Notes under the pieces: model-generated | What the model was told of the DNA's origin: nothing | What the model saw: the letters and a program-made list of their open reading frames with translations, nothing else | Database searches by the model: none | Translations under genes and position numbers: made by a program | In this document: piece after piece, positions 52,928 to 62,408 of the stretch | Layout of the letters: each line of letters starts with the position of its first letter | Numbering within the stretch: the first letter of the stretch is position 1 | Source: an uncultured Flavobacteriales bacterium | GTDB lineage: Bacteria; Bacteroidota; Bacteroidia; Flavobacteriales_G; Salibacteraceae | Length of the DNA: 64,000 bases | Assembly (NCBI GenBank): GCA_913057205.1 | Contig: CAJXNO010000012.1 | Location: 1-64,000, forward strand | Reading direction: 5' to 3'

Positions 52928-54837
52928 TACGCCCGTTCTCGCTTGCCTTCGTAGTAGTTCACAAAAGCCCGGTTCACCACGCGGTTACCTCCAGTGGTCG
53001 GATAGTTCCCGCTGAAATACCAATCGCCTTTGTGGTTTGGACATGCCGCATGCAGTCCTTCGAGTGACTGATAGATGATCTCCAAGTCTGCATTCAAGTC
53101 CTCTGGCCGGAGCAATTCAGCGATTTTGGCTGAGATCTGTTCATCGGTAAAAGGCTCGTAGATCGCCTGAACGTGGTTCTTGAAGTTATGATTATTCGAC
53201 GCTGCCAACTCCTCCTTGCAACGTTCATACACATCCTTGATCAGGCTTTCTCTGCCGGTATCCTTCAGCAGCGCAATGGCGGCTTGAAAAGCTACGAAGT
53301 CTTGGAGCAGACTCATATCGATGCCATAACAGTCTGGATAACGGATCTGGGGCGCACTGGAAACTACTACGATCTTCTTTGGTCCAAGTCGATCTAAAAT
53401 TCGAAGGATGCTTTGCTTCAACGTAGTACCTCGAACGATGGAGTCATCGATCACCACCAAATTATCCTGTCCAGGTTTCACCGTACCATAGGTGATATCA
53501 TAAACATGCGCTACCAGATCATTCCGGTCACTGTCTTGTGTGATAAAGGTTCTCAGTTTTGCATCCTTGATCGCAACTTTCTCTGCACGTACACGCTCAT
53601 TGAGAATAGCACGTAAGGCATCCTTATCGTTCAGATCGATCTTCGCCAGGTCGTCTAATTTCCGCTCATTGTGGAACTCTTCCAGTCCCTTCAGCATCCC
53701 ATAGTAGGACACCTCTGCAGTATTGGGAATGAACGAGAACACGCTGTTATCAAGGTCTTCTCCGATACTCTTCAATACGCGAGGAACAACGGTTCTTCCC
53801 AATTCTAACCGTTCTCTATATATGTCGCGATCACTACCACGAGAAAAATAGATCCGCTCAAAAGAGCAGGAAAGCTTCTCACCAGGTTCTCGGATCATAT
53901 CCATGCTCACCTTGCCATCCTTGCGGATGATCAAAGCGTGTCCAGGATTGATCTCTTGCACGGTCTCAACGGGTACATTGAAAGCCGTTTGGATCACCGG
54001 CCGTTCGCTGGCCACCACAACCACTTCATCATCCTTGTAATAGAATGCCGGTCGGATACCATTCGGATCACGAAGCACGAATGCATCGCCATTCCCGATC
54101 ATACCTGCCATGGCGTATCCGCCATCAAAATCTTCAGCAGCACGTGTCAGGATATTGCGCACATCCATGTTCTTCGAGATCATTTCCGTGATCTCCACGT
54201 TGTCGTAACCCAGTCGCTTGTACTTATCGAAGAGCATCTCGTTCTCCTCATCCAAGAAATGACCGATTTTCTCCAATACGGTAACGGTATCTGCCTTCTT
54301 CTTCGGGTGTTGGCCCAATTCCAGCAAAAGACCAAACTGCTCATCCACGTTGGTCATATTGAAGTTCCCTGCTAACACAAGGTTGCGGGTCATCCAATTA
54401 TTCTGACGTAAGAACGGGTGACACGCCTCGATGCTATTCTCTCCGTAGGTTCCATAGCGCAGGTGACCTAGAAAAACCTCCCCGGTAAAGGGGGCATTCT
54501 CTTTGAGCCAATACGGATCATTCACTACATCCGGATTACCCTCAGAACGTTCATGGATGCGCTTCTTGATGCCACCGTAAACGTGATCAAAAATGTCTTG
54601 AATCGGCTTGTTGCTGTTCGATCGATGGCGGGAGATGTACCTGTTGCCAGGTTTTACGTTGAACTTGATATTGGCTAAACCCGCTCCATCCTGTCCGCGA
54701 TTGTGCTGTTTCTCCATGAGGAGATACATCTTATTTAGGCCGTAGAATGACGTGCCGTATTTTTCACGGTAATAGTCGAGGGGTTTGAGGAGCCGAATGA
54801 GTGCGATGCCGCACTCGTGCTTAATTTGATCACTCAT
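52924..54837 (-). CDS. purF: Amidophosphoribosyltransferase, long form
   Basis: A 637-residue PurF-like glutamine amidotransferase/phosphoribosyltransferase. The start MSDQIKHECGI gives nucleophile Cys9 after a short propeptide. The glutaminase domain has NRGQDGAG and HLRYGTYGEN, and the synthase domain has the PRPP loop VVIDDSIVRGTTLKQS and YPDCYGIDM. It is longer than the classical enzyme (about 505 residues), as in a second Bacteroidota form. A 97-residue N-terminal extension in frame is rejected because a perfect TACCTTTG lies just upstream of 54837. Confidence 0.93.
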   Translation of the reverse strand: MSDQIKHECGIALIRLLKPLDYYREKYGTSFYGLNKMYLLMEKQHNRGQDGAGLANIKFNVKPGNRYISRHRSNSNKPIQDIFDHVYGGIKKRIHERSEGNPDVVNDPYWLKENAPFTGEVFLGHLRYGTYGENSIEACHPFLRQNNWMTRNLVLAGNFNMTNVDEQFGLLLELGQHPKKKADTVTVLEKIGHFLDEENEMLFDKYKRLGYDNVEITEMISKNMDVRNILTRAAEDFDGGYAMAGMIGNGDAFVLRDPNGIRPAFYYKDDEVVVVASERPVIQTAFNVPVETVQEINPGHALIIRKDGKVSMDMIREPGEKLSCSFERIYFSRGSDRDIYRERLELGRTVVPRVLKSIGEDLDNSVFSFIPNTAEVSYYGMLKGLEEFHNERKLDDLAKIDLNDKDALRAILNERVRAEKVAIKDAKLRTFITQDSDRNDLVAHVYDITYGTVKPGQDNLVVIDDSIVRGTTLKQSILRILDRLGPKKIVVVSSAPQIRYPDCYGIDMSLLQDFVAFQAAIALLKDTGRESLIKDVYERCKEELAASNNHNFKNHVQAIYEPFTDEQISAKIAELLRPEDLNADLEIIYQSLEGLHAACPNHKGDWYFSGNYPTTGGNRVVNRAFVNYYEGKRERAY

Positions 54838-54852
54838 TGCTTTCGAAGAGCG

Positions 54853-54860
54853 CAAAGGTA
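54853..54860 (-). promoter_or_regulatory. -7 element TACCTTTG of purF
   Basis: Perfect minus-strand TAnnTTTG, 15 bases upstream of the purF ATG. It lies inside the spurious N-terminal extension of that gene. Confidence 0.6.
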
Positions 54861-54978
54861 TCAAGATTTTAGAGCTACCATTCCTCCGAATTAACGCTTC
54901 GGTAACAGCAACGAATAGGCAGGAAGTAGCGTCTAGTGGTTGTAGGTATCTCATCAAAAGGTATTTTAGAAGCTCATT

Positions 54979-57900
54979 GTGCGCGCACGACGGATTCTCA
55001 TAGCATGTTTGATCGCTTTTGCGAGCCTTCAAGGCCTGGGCCATGAGCATGACCATGGGCAATCTTTTGTGAAGACCAAAGACCTTCCGGTATCCACCGA
55101 ATTGAAGTTCGAAAAGAACCTCGGGCACCTACCAAAACAAGTTCAGTACCGAGCTTATGTTCCAGGAGGGGCAGTCTTTTTAGAAGGGCAGTGTGTAACG
55201 GTAAACTTACTCGATCTGGAAGAGCTGCAGCAGTTTTCAGACTTTCGCCATGGCATGACAGACAAGGTTCCTGAGAACTTTCATGGCCATGCATTCAAGA
55301 TCCATTTAGAAGGCAGTCAGCCCCCCACAGAAGTGGTCGAAGGCGAGCTCTTTGGCGATGTGGTGAATTACTATCTGGGAAACGACCCGACACAATGGGC
55401 GAGCAACGTACCGCAATTTCATGACATCACCTTCAAGAATGTCTATCCCGGAATTGATGTACGATACTACTCTTTGAACCAAGACTTCAAGTATGATTTT
55501 ATTGTGCATCCGGGCGCTGACATCAGTGATATCCAAATCCGGTATGAAGGCGTAGATGATGTTAAGCTGGGCTTCGATAATCTCTTGATCTCTACCTCGA
55601 TCGAGGAGATCGTAGATAAGGCCCCGGTTTCATGGGAGATCGAAAATGGGGAAAGGCGCTTTGTTGAAAGTGCGTTCATCCTAACTGAAAGGGATGGTGC
55701 AGCCATCGTTGGTTTTGATGCCAGCTACCGACCAAGTAAGACCTTGATCATTGACCCTACATTGATTTTCAGTTCCTACTCCGGATCTACGATCAACAAC
55801 TGGGGCTCTACGGCCACCTATGATTCGCTGGGAAACATGTATGCAGGTGGCTTTGTGCTTTCCGGCAGCAGTGTAGGTGCGGGCTACCCGGTAACCACTG
55901 GCGCCTATCAGACCACATTTGCTGGCGGACAAGGCGGTCTGGGCACCGATATGGCCATCACCAAGTTCAATGCTTCGGGAACCGCGCTGGTTTATTCCAC
56001 TTACTTAGGTGGTGCGGGCAATGAGATCCCACACTCTTTAGTGGTGAACGGAGACAATGAGCTTTACATCCTAGGAACAACCTCGAGCACGAACTTCCCT
56101 ACATCAAATAATGCTTTTGACGGCACCTTCAATGGCGGGACGAACATCAACAACTTTGGGATAAACAGTAATTCCAGTTCTATCGTCTACACGGGGGGTA
56201 GTGATATTGTCGTGTCTAAGCTCAACGACCTCGGAACTACCTTACTCGCCAGCACTTACATCGGAGGTAGTGGAAACGACGGAATCAACATGAGCGACAC
56301 GCTACAGAAAGCGTATGCCGATGAGTTTAGGGGTGAGATCATCGTTGACCAGAACGACAACTGCTACGTGGCAACGAGTACTTCAAGCGATGACTTTCCA
56401 ACCTCTAATGCGTTTCAGAACACCTATGGAGGTGGACTCACAGATGGTGTGGTCTTTAAATTCAACTCCAATCTGAGCAACCTGATATGGTCGAGCTATA
56501 TTGGTGGCTCCAACAAGGATGCTGCGTATTCCCTGCAGTTTGATCCGAATTTCGATGTCTTCTGTACCGGGGGTACGGTCAGCCTTGATTTTCCGACCAC
56601 GAACAATGCCCTTCACACCACCTATCGCGGCGGGATCACTGATGGCTGGGTCGCCAAGATCAGCAACAATGGTCAGAACCTCCTCGCTTCTACCTATCTT
56701 GGAACAACAGGTTACGATCAAAGCTTCTTTGTACAGCTTGACTTGAGTGGCTTTGTTTATGTAGTTGGACAGACCTTGGGTGCTTACCCTGTGACTCCTT
56801 CATGGGTTTATTCCAACCCAAACAGTGGTCAGTTTCTGCACAAGCTATCAAATAACCTACAGAACACCATCTTCTCTACCCGATGGGGAAGCGGGAACGG
56901 GGAGATCAATTTATCGCTCACCGCCTTCTTGGTGAATGAATGCAACCACATCTTCGTTTCGGGTTGGGGCGGAACGCTCTTTGGCACAGGTGCACCCACA
57001 AGCTTTGGCGGCACCACAACAACTGGACTCCCAACCACGGCGAACGCTGTTCAAACCACCACAGATGGCAATGATTTCTATTTCATCGTGTTTGAAGACA
57101 GTGCAACGAGTATTCTTTTTGCAAGCTATTACGGAGGAACTACGGGTGTAGCAGGCGGCGAACATGCAGACGGAGGCACCAGCAGGTTTGATAAGAAAGG
57201 AATCATTTACCAGGCTGCTTGTGCGAGTTGTGGACAAGCAAGCTCATTTCCAACAACCGGCGGCGCCTACAGCACAACCAAGCCAACTTCTGCTTCGTGC
57301 AATATGGCGGCGGTGAAGTATGACCTCGTTACCTTGATCGCTGAAGCAGATGTTGATGGTCCGTTGGAAACCTGCATCGATGACTCGATACAGTTCGTGA
57401 ATGAGAGTTTTGGAGGCTCCATCTACGTTTGGGATTTCGGAGACGGAAACTCGAGCGATGCTTTTGAGCCAAAACACGCTTACAGCAGTGCTGGAACTTA
57501 TGATGTGGTGCTCATCATACAAGACTCGGTGAGTTGTGTTTTTTCAGACACCGACTCCATCCAAGTGATTGTTAATCCTGGCCCTCAAGCCCAAGTCCCG
57601 AATTTTCCACGCGTATGCAACGGAGAGCAAGTGCAGCTGAATGCCAGTGGTGGAGACTCCTATTCTTGGTCACCTTCAACTGGACTTAGCAGTACCACCA
57701 TCGCGAACCCAATCGCAACGGTAGATGAATTGATCACCTACGTAGTAACCGTTGAAGACAGTTGTGGAACGGATACGGCCTGGGTAACCCTAAGGCCCTA
57801 CCCTGAGATCACTGACGCCATCGAAGACACCACTCTGTGCAAAGGACAATCTGGTAGGCTTTGGGCAGAAGGCGGAACAAGCTATTCGTGGTCGCCTCCA

Positions 57901-58989
57901 TTCTATTTGAGTTCTACTACTAGTCCCCGCCCCTTGGTAACACCAGACTCTACCACCGAGTATATCTTGACCATTGTTGACTCGTTTGACTGCTCCTATA
58001 CTTACCCGGTGACCGTTTTCGTAGAAGGCTCTCTTCCGAACGTAAGCGCAAGCGGTGATACGGTGGTCTGCGGCGGTGAACGCGTGTTGCTTACTGCAAG
58101 CGGCGCAACGTCCTACGAGTGGTTCCCGAAGACGGGAGTTCAAAATCCATTCTTACCCGTTACTCCCGTTTTTCCTGAAGAAACCACCATCTATACCGTT
58201 GTGGTAGAAAACTCATGTGGCATTGTCTCTGATTCGGTGAAGGTGGAGGTAAACCCCAATCAACTATTCGTATCCAACGACACGGCTGTTTGTTTGGGCG
58301 ACACGGTTTTCTTACGTGCCAGTGGTTCAATCGCCTACCGTTGGTTCTCGGATGAATTGGAGGAGGACTACTTCACCCCTAATCCGGCCTTTGTTCCTAC
58401 TAACAGTCAATTGATCTACGTTGAAGGGCGAAACTTGCAGAACTGTAAAAAACAGGACAGCATTTGGCTCGAGGTCAATCCCAAACCAAGCTTGAAGATC
58501 CCATTCAACGCAGATACGGTTACAGGCTTGCACAACATCCTTCTGGTGGCCCAAAGCAATGGAGACATCCGATGGGAGTCAGATGGTTTCCTGCCCTGCA
58601 CCACCTGTGACTCAATTGTTGTATACCCCAAGGAGAAAACCACTTACAAAGTGATCGCGACAGACAGCAATGGTTGCCAAGTTTCAGACTCAGTGGAAGT
58701 AGCGGCCATCAGTCAGCTCTTCATTCCGAACAGCTTTTCACCAAACGGGGATGGCGTGAATGACTTCTTTACAATCTTATCGCATAACGTGACAGGTTTC
58801 GAGATGGAGATTCGAAACAGATGGGGTGAGCTGGTTTTTGAAACCAACGACATGAAACGCGGATGGAACGGACAAAAGTTCAACAACGGTAGACACGAGC
58901 CAATCGGCTCTTATCCTTATGTGATCCGCTACACGGTGTTGCCCGGCGAACGATTAATCGAGACCGGCGTTGTGCACTTAATCCGTTAA
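54979..58989 (+). CDS. Giant SBBP/PKD surface protein with CHU_C (T9SS type B) C-terminus
   Basis: A 1336-residue exported protein from GTG 54979. After a signal-like segment and HEHDHG, residues about 30-270 form a DUF7948-type domain (VQYRAYVPGGAVFLEG, then GIDVRYYSLNQDFKYDF). Residues about 280-780 contain SBBP-type repeats (ALVYSTYLGGAGNEIPHSL, LIWSSYIGGSNKDAAYS). A PKD domain (YVWDFGDGNSSDAFEPKHAY) sits near 815, then several Ig-like repeats of about 85 residues with SWSP. The C-terminus (FIPNSFSPNGDGVNDFF) is the gliding-motility-associated CHU_C domain, a T9SS type B signal. It is probably a surface adhesin. Confidence 0.9.
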   Translation: MRARRILIACLIAFASLQGLGHEHDHGQSFVKTKDLPVSTELKFEKNLGHLPKQVQYRAYVPGGAVFLEGQCVTVNLLDLEELQQFSDFRHGMTDKVPENFHGHAFKIHLEGSQPPTEVVEGELFGDVVNYYLGNDPTQWASNVPQFHDITFKNVYPGIDVRYYSLNQDFKYDFIVHPGADISDIQIRYEGVDDVKLGFDNLLISTSIEEIVDKAPVSWEIENGERRFVESAFILTERDGAAIVGFDASYRPSKTLIIDPTLIFSSYSGSTINNWGSTATYDSLGNMYAGGFVLSGSSVGAGYPVTTGAYQTTFAGGQGGLGTDMAITKFNASGTALVYSTYLGGAGNEIPHSLVVNGDNELYILGTTSSTNFPTSNNAFDGTFNGGTNINNFGINSNSSSIVYTGGSDIVVSKLNDLGTTLLASTYIGGSGNDGINMSDTLQKAYADEFRGEIIVDQNDNCYVATSTSSDDFPTSNAFQNTYGGGLTDGVVFKFNSNLSNLIWSSYIGGSNKDAAYSLQFDPNFDVFCTGGTVSLDFPTTNNALHTTYRGGITDGWVAKISNNGQNLLASTYLGTTGYDQSFFVQLDLSGFVYVVGQTLGAYPVTPSWVYSNPNSGQFLHKLSNNLQNTIFSTRWGSGNGEINLSLTAFLVNECNHIFVSGWGGTLFGTGAPTSFGGTTTTGLPTTANAVQTTTDGNDFYFIVFEDSATSILFASYYGGTTGVAGGEHADGGTSRFDKKGIIYQAACASCGQASSFPTTGGAYSTTKPTSASCNMAAVKYDLVTLIAEADVDGPLETCIDDSIQFVNESFGGSIYVWDFGDGNSSDAFEPKHAYSSAGTYDVVLIIQDSVSCVFSDTDSIQVIVNPGPQAQVPNFPRVCNGEQVQLNASGGDSYSWSPSTGLSSTTIANPIATVDELITYVVTVEDSCGTDTAWVTLRPYPEITDAIEDTTLCKGQSGRLWAEGGTSYSWSPPFYLSSTTSPRPLVTPDSTTEYILTIVDSFDCSYTYPVTVFVEGSLPNVSASGDTVVCGGERVLLTASGATSYEWFPKTGVQNPFLPVTPVFPEETTIYTVVVENSCGIVSDSVKVEVNPNQLFVSNDTAVCLGDTVFLRASGSIAYRWFSDELEEDYFTPNPAFVPTNSQLIYVEGRNLQNCKKQDSIWLEVNPKPSLKIPFNADTVTGLHNILLVAQSNGDIRWESDGFLPCTTCDSIVVYPKEKTTYKVIATDSNGCQVSDSVEVAAISQLFIPNSFSPNGDGVNDFFTILSHNVTGFEMEIRNRWGELVFETNDMKRGWNGQKFNNGRHEPIGSYPYVIRYTVLPGERLIETGVVHLIR

Positions 58990-58998
58990 CAGATTGGT

Positions 58999-59532
58999 CT
59001 AATCGGTGAATCTGGGATCGGTTTCCATGACGGTACCACAGTTATCACACGTGCGCATTTCCTCGCTGTTGTAGAACTCCTTGAATCGGGGAAGAAAGTC
59101 CTGCTCGATATCCGTTAAGTGAAAATAGGTTTCATGAAGTTTGTGGTTGCAGTGATCGCAGAACCACATCAGCCCATCCTTATGCTGCGGCTCACGCACC
59201 CGCTCCACCACCAAGCCTACCGAACCTTCGGATCTTCCGGGGCTGTGTGGCACTCCGCCTGGTAGAAGAAACATATCACCTGGTCCCAGCTCCACATCCA
59301 CCGGCTTTCCGTTCTCTTGGATGCGAACATTGATCTTACCCTCTAATTGGTAGAAAAGCTCTTCTGTTTCATTGTAGTGGTAATCCTTTCTGGCATTTGG
59401 TCCGCCTACGATCATCACAATGTAATCGTCGCCTGCTGGATAGAGGTTCTTATTACCGACGGGTGGTTTTAGGAGGTCTCTGTTCTCTTCGATCCATTTA
59501 TGCAGGTTGAAAGGTCGCTGTACGTTACTCAT
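58999..59532 (-). CDS. nbaC: 3-hydroxyanthranilate 3,4-dioxygenase
   Basis: A 177-residue cupin that cleaves 3-hydroxyanthranilate in the kynurenine pathway, giving the precursor of quinolinate and NAD. The iron ligands lie in DYHYNETEELFYQLEG and GGVPHSPGR. The C-terminal rubredoxin-like iron site has four cysteines in two pairs (CDHC and CDNC). Start 59532 (MSNVQRPFNL) is chosen over a longer frame that begins in a terminator hairpin. No other kynurenine genes are next to it. It is convergent with the giant surface protein gene. Confidence 0.92.
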   Translation of the reverse strand: MSNVQRPFNLHKWIEENRDLLKPPVGNKNLYPAGDDYIVMIVGGPNARKDYHYNETEELFYQLEGKINVRIQENGKPVDVELGPGDMFLLPGGVPHSPGRSEGSVGLVVERVREPQHKDGLMWFCDHCNHKLHETYFHLTDIEQDFLPRFKEFYNSEEMRTCDNCGTVMETDPRFTD

Positions 59533-59550
59533 GGTATTGTTGCATTTGGG

Positions 59551-59558
59551 TAAATGTA
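59551..59558 (-). promoter_or_regulatory. -7-like element TACATTTA of the dioxygenase gene
   Basis: One mismatch to TAnnTTTG. It begins at the last T of the upstream terminator's T run, so the two signals abut or share a base. Confidence 0.45.
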
Positions 59559-59589
59559 AAAAAGGCGGGCCATATCGGCGCCGCCTTTT
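59558..59589 (-). terminator. Terminator of the T9SS cargo gene ending at 59611
   Basis: On the minus strand, stem AAAAGGCGG / CCGCCTTTT with a 12-base loop that can itself pair in part (GCGCC/GGCCC), followed by a T run. Confidence 0.7.
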
Positions 59590-59610
59590 CATGAACAATC
59601 ACAGGTTATC

Positions 59611-61590
59611 TTATTGAATTACGATTTGACGCTGCAGGTCGTATTCGTCATCTACAATTCTGAGCAAGTATGTTCCTGAAGGAAGGTCTGACACATTCAG
59701 CATGAGTTGCTCCCCTTGATTTAGATTGGCTTTACGCTGAAGCACAACCTTACCTTGAATATCCATAAGGATCAAATCAGCATCCGCCATTCCATGTGCA
59801 GGAACTATGTTTACAAATGCCGAGGCTGGATTAGGATAAACAAGCAAGCCTCCATTCTCTGCGATCTCACCGACAGATGCCGGCCAAATGTCTACCCGAA
59901 TGTTGTCTGTAGACGTACAGCCATTTGAGTCGGATGAAGTGACGGTGTAGGTTCCGCTAACCGCTACATTGATATTGTCATTGGTAGATCCTGTGTTCCA
60001 AAGGAACTGGTTCAGTCCCGGAGCTGCGGCGCTGATGTTCAATGGGCCGAGGCCGCTCGTATCTGGTCCGAGATCAACTGCTACGGGTACGGCAGCGATC
60101 ACCTCGATATCATCAGCACCCTCACAGCCATCTTCCGTTGTGACCGTAACAGCATAAACTCCTGCAGCACTAATGATGGTGGATGAGTTGGTATCACCGT
60201 TGCTCCATATGTAAGAAGGGTATCCTGGCTGCGAAACCAGCAACGCGATGCTCGAAGGACAGATCGTTACGTCATCACCAAGGTCTACGATTGGATCTTC
60301 GTATATAAAGCCGAGTGTTTCTTGGAAAACGCTTTCACACCCGTTGTCGTCAGTTACGGTGAGCTCATATTGTCCCGCTTCTACGCCAGTTTGGGACGCC
60401 GAACTTGCACCATTGCTCCAAGCATAGGAGTAAGGTGGTGTACCTCCCGACACTGAGCTCGCGATCTCACCTGTAGGACCCGTCTCACAAATAGCATCTA
60501 CGGTGATCATTTCGTTAATTACAGAAGACGGTGAAAAGACCTCATATTCCTCTTCACGCACGCAATCATCAGCATCGGTTGCCGAAACCGTATATGTGCC
60601 CCCTGCAAGACCCGTAATTGCATTCGTGGTGGCACCTGTTGACCAAGCGTATGTGAACGGAGAAGCACCTGTAGCCGTAAGGCTAATCGCACCATCTGTA
60701 TCACCGAAACAGTCGTTAGAATCCAGGATGGCATCCAAATCAGGCCCTCCGCTTACAAAGGTCCAGAATGTATCTCCACAGTTTGGAATAAAAGCAGTGT
60801 AGTCATTGGTTGTAGACCAGAATGTAGAATTCCTTCCTGGGGCTGCAAAGCCAACGGTACCCGTGCTGTTCTCGATCCCCATAGTGGTGACACCGTTGCT
60901 TGGTTTGGTGGTTGTGTGAATCTCGATTCGTCCGCAGCCCTCCCAGAGTTGAACTTGAGCCGTCACATTAGCGTTGGGTCCAGGTCCTGGCCAGTGTGGA
61001 ATGTCGACAAAGTTCATGATCAGCTTTCTGTTCGGTGCAGTTCCAACGGTTTGATAGTTGATCGAACCAACACCAAATGGGTCAAGGTCTTCCCAAGCAA
61101 ATGCGATCAAATTATTCGGATCCCATGTGTCGGGAATAAAATCTCCGGAGCAACAGCCATTATTTGTGGTGTTCCCAAAGGTGATGAAGCCGTTAGATGA
61201 AATGCGGAACTGCGTGTAGTTATTCTCAAAGAATCGAAACGTAAATCCGATCGGTAGGTCACCAGAAACCTGGTCATCTCCAAGATTCACCGAAGTGCCA
61301 CCAGCCGTGGTATCCGGATTGAATGTTCCAGACTGATCAACGGTGTAAGTGGCACCGCCCTGGATAACGGATACTGCAACAGAATCTTCACCTGCCATGC
61401 CTGGATGAAAGAAGCCGTTCTGATCTACACCGGCACCAACTATCTGGATGTTACCACCTCCAACACACGAAGCGGAAAGCTGACTTCCTGAGTCTGATGC
61501 GCAGTAAAAGGACTGTAGCCCCGTGAGGGTGCATTGCGAGAACGCATAGCCAGACAGCATCGTAAACGCTAGAGTTAAGAGATTTTTCAT
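59611..61590 (-). CDS. Secreted SprB-repeat protein with T9SS type A sorting domain
   Basis: A 659-residue exported protein (signal MKNLLTLAFTMLSGYAFS). Residues about 100-280 form a beta domain (IGFTFRFFENNYTQFRISSN, then WEDLDPFGVG) found in Bacteroidota surface proteins. They are followed by SprB-like repeats of about 70 residues with FTYAWSTGATTNAITGLAGG and YSYAWSNGASSASQTGVEAG. The C-terminal 80 residues form a type A sorting domain (LLVYPNPASAFVNIV, LPSGTYLLRIV). It is probably a surface-displayed adhesin or matrix protein, and has its own terminator. Confidence 0.88.
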   Translation of the reverse strand: MKNLLTLAFTMLSGYAFSQCTLTGLQSFYCASDSGSQLSASCVGGGNIQIVGAGVDQNGFFHPGMAGEDSVAVSVIQGGATYTVDQSGTFNPDTTAGGTSVNLGDDQVSGDLPIGFTFRFFENNYTQFRISSNGFITFGNTTNNGCCSGDFIPDTWDPNNLIAFAWEDLDPFGVGSINYQTVGTAPNRKLIMNFVDIPHWPGPGPNANVTAQVQLWEGCGRIEIHTTTKPSNGVTTMGIENSTGTVGFAAPGRNSTFWSTTNDYTAFIPNCGDTFWTFVSGGPDLDAILDSNDCFGDTDGAISLTATGASPFTYAWSTGATTNAITGLAGGTYTVSATDADDCVREEEYEVFSPSSVINEMITVDAICETGPTGEIASSVSGGTPPYSYAWSNGASSASQTGVEAGQYELTVTDDNGCESVFQETLGFIYEDPIVDLGDDVTICPSSIALLVSQPGYPSYIWSNGDTNSSTIISAAGVYAVTVTTEDGCEGADDIEVIAAVPVAVDLGPDTSGLGPLNISAAAPGLNQFLWNTGSTNDNINVAVSGTYTVTSSDSNGCTSTDNIRVDIWPASVGEIAENGGLLVYPNPASAFVNIVPAHGMADADLILMDIQGKVVLQRKANLNQGEQLMLNVSDLPSGTYLLRIVDDEYDLQRQIVIQ

Positions 61591-61697
61591 GGGTTAGTAG
61601 TTTAGTTTAGAGTTAGCCAAAATAGGAATTTCTCCTTTTTTAACAAACTCGTCGACTTTACCAACCCTTTCGTCGGCTATTTATATCGTTTCAACGG

Positions 61698-62408
61698 CTA
61701 TGGCAAAACAAGTTTAAACCCCTTTCCATGTTCATTAAGGATCTTTACACGCTCATCGCGTTTCAGGTATTTTCTGAGTTTGGCGATGTAAACATCCATG
61801 CTGCGTGAGTTGAAATAACTGTCATCCCCCCAAATAGCGAGCAAGGCTTGAGACCGGTCGGTGAGCTGATTAGCATGCAGGCATAGCATCTTCAGAAGGG
61901 CATTCTCTTTCGAGGTTAAATGCTGTTCTTCTCCATCGAACTTGAGTACCTGATTCTTGAAATCGAATGTGAATTGCCCGAGTTCAAACACCGTTTTCTC
62001 TGGTTCTTTTTCCTCGCCTTTCGTACGCCTTAGAATTGCCTTGATCCGCAATAGAAGTTCCTCCATGGAAAACGGCTTGGTGATGTAGTCGTCGCCACCA
62101 CTTTTGAAGCCTTCGATGGTATCTTCTTTCATCGATTTAGCGGTCAAGAAGATGATGGGTACCTCATCGTTTACCGTTCGAATCTCTTTTCCCAAGGTAA
62201 ACCCGTCTTTCTCTGGCATCATCACATCCAGGATACAACAGTCATAACTATCGTTCGAAAAATGCTTCCAGCCCTCTACTCCATTCTTCGCTAGGGTAGG
62301 CGCGTACCCCTTCGCTTGGAGGTATTCGGTTAAAATGGTTCCGAGGTTAGGGTCATCCTCCGCTACGAGGATTTTCAGTTTATCGTCGGTAATTACATCC
62401 TTATGCAT
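61698..62408 (-). CDS. OmpR-family response regulator
   Basis: A 236-residue regulator. The receiver domain has the acidic pair EDD near residue 17, the phosphoacceptor Asp in CCILDVMMPEKDG near 60, the Thr in FLTAKS and Lys in ITKPFS. The C-terminal winged-helix domain is seen in LTSKENALLKMLC and SMDVYIAKLRKYL. It overlaps the upstream kinase gene by 8 bases, so the two form a pair. Targets are unknown. Confidence 0.94.
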   Translation of the reverse strand: MHKDVITDDKLKILVAEDDPNLGTILTEYLQAKGYAPTLAKNGVEGWKHFSNDSYDCCILDVMMPEKDGFTLGKEIRTVNDEVPIIFLTAKSMKEDTIEGFKSGGDDYITKPFSMEELLLRIKAILRRTKGEEKEPEKTVFELGQFTFDFKNQVLKFDGEEQHLTSKENALLKMLCLHANQLTDRSQALLAIWGDDSYFNSRSMDVYIAKLRKYLKRDERVKILNEHGKGFKLVLP

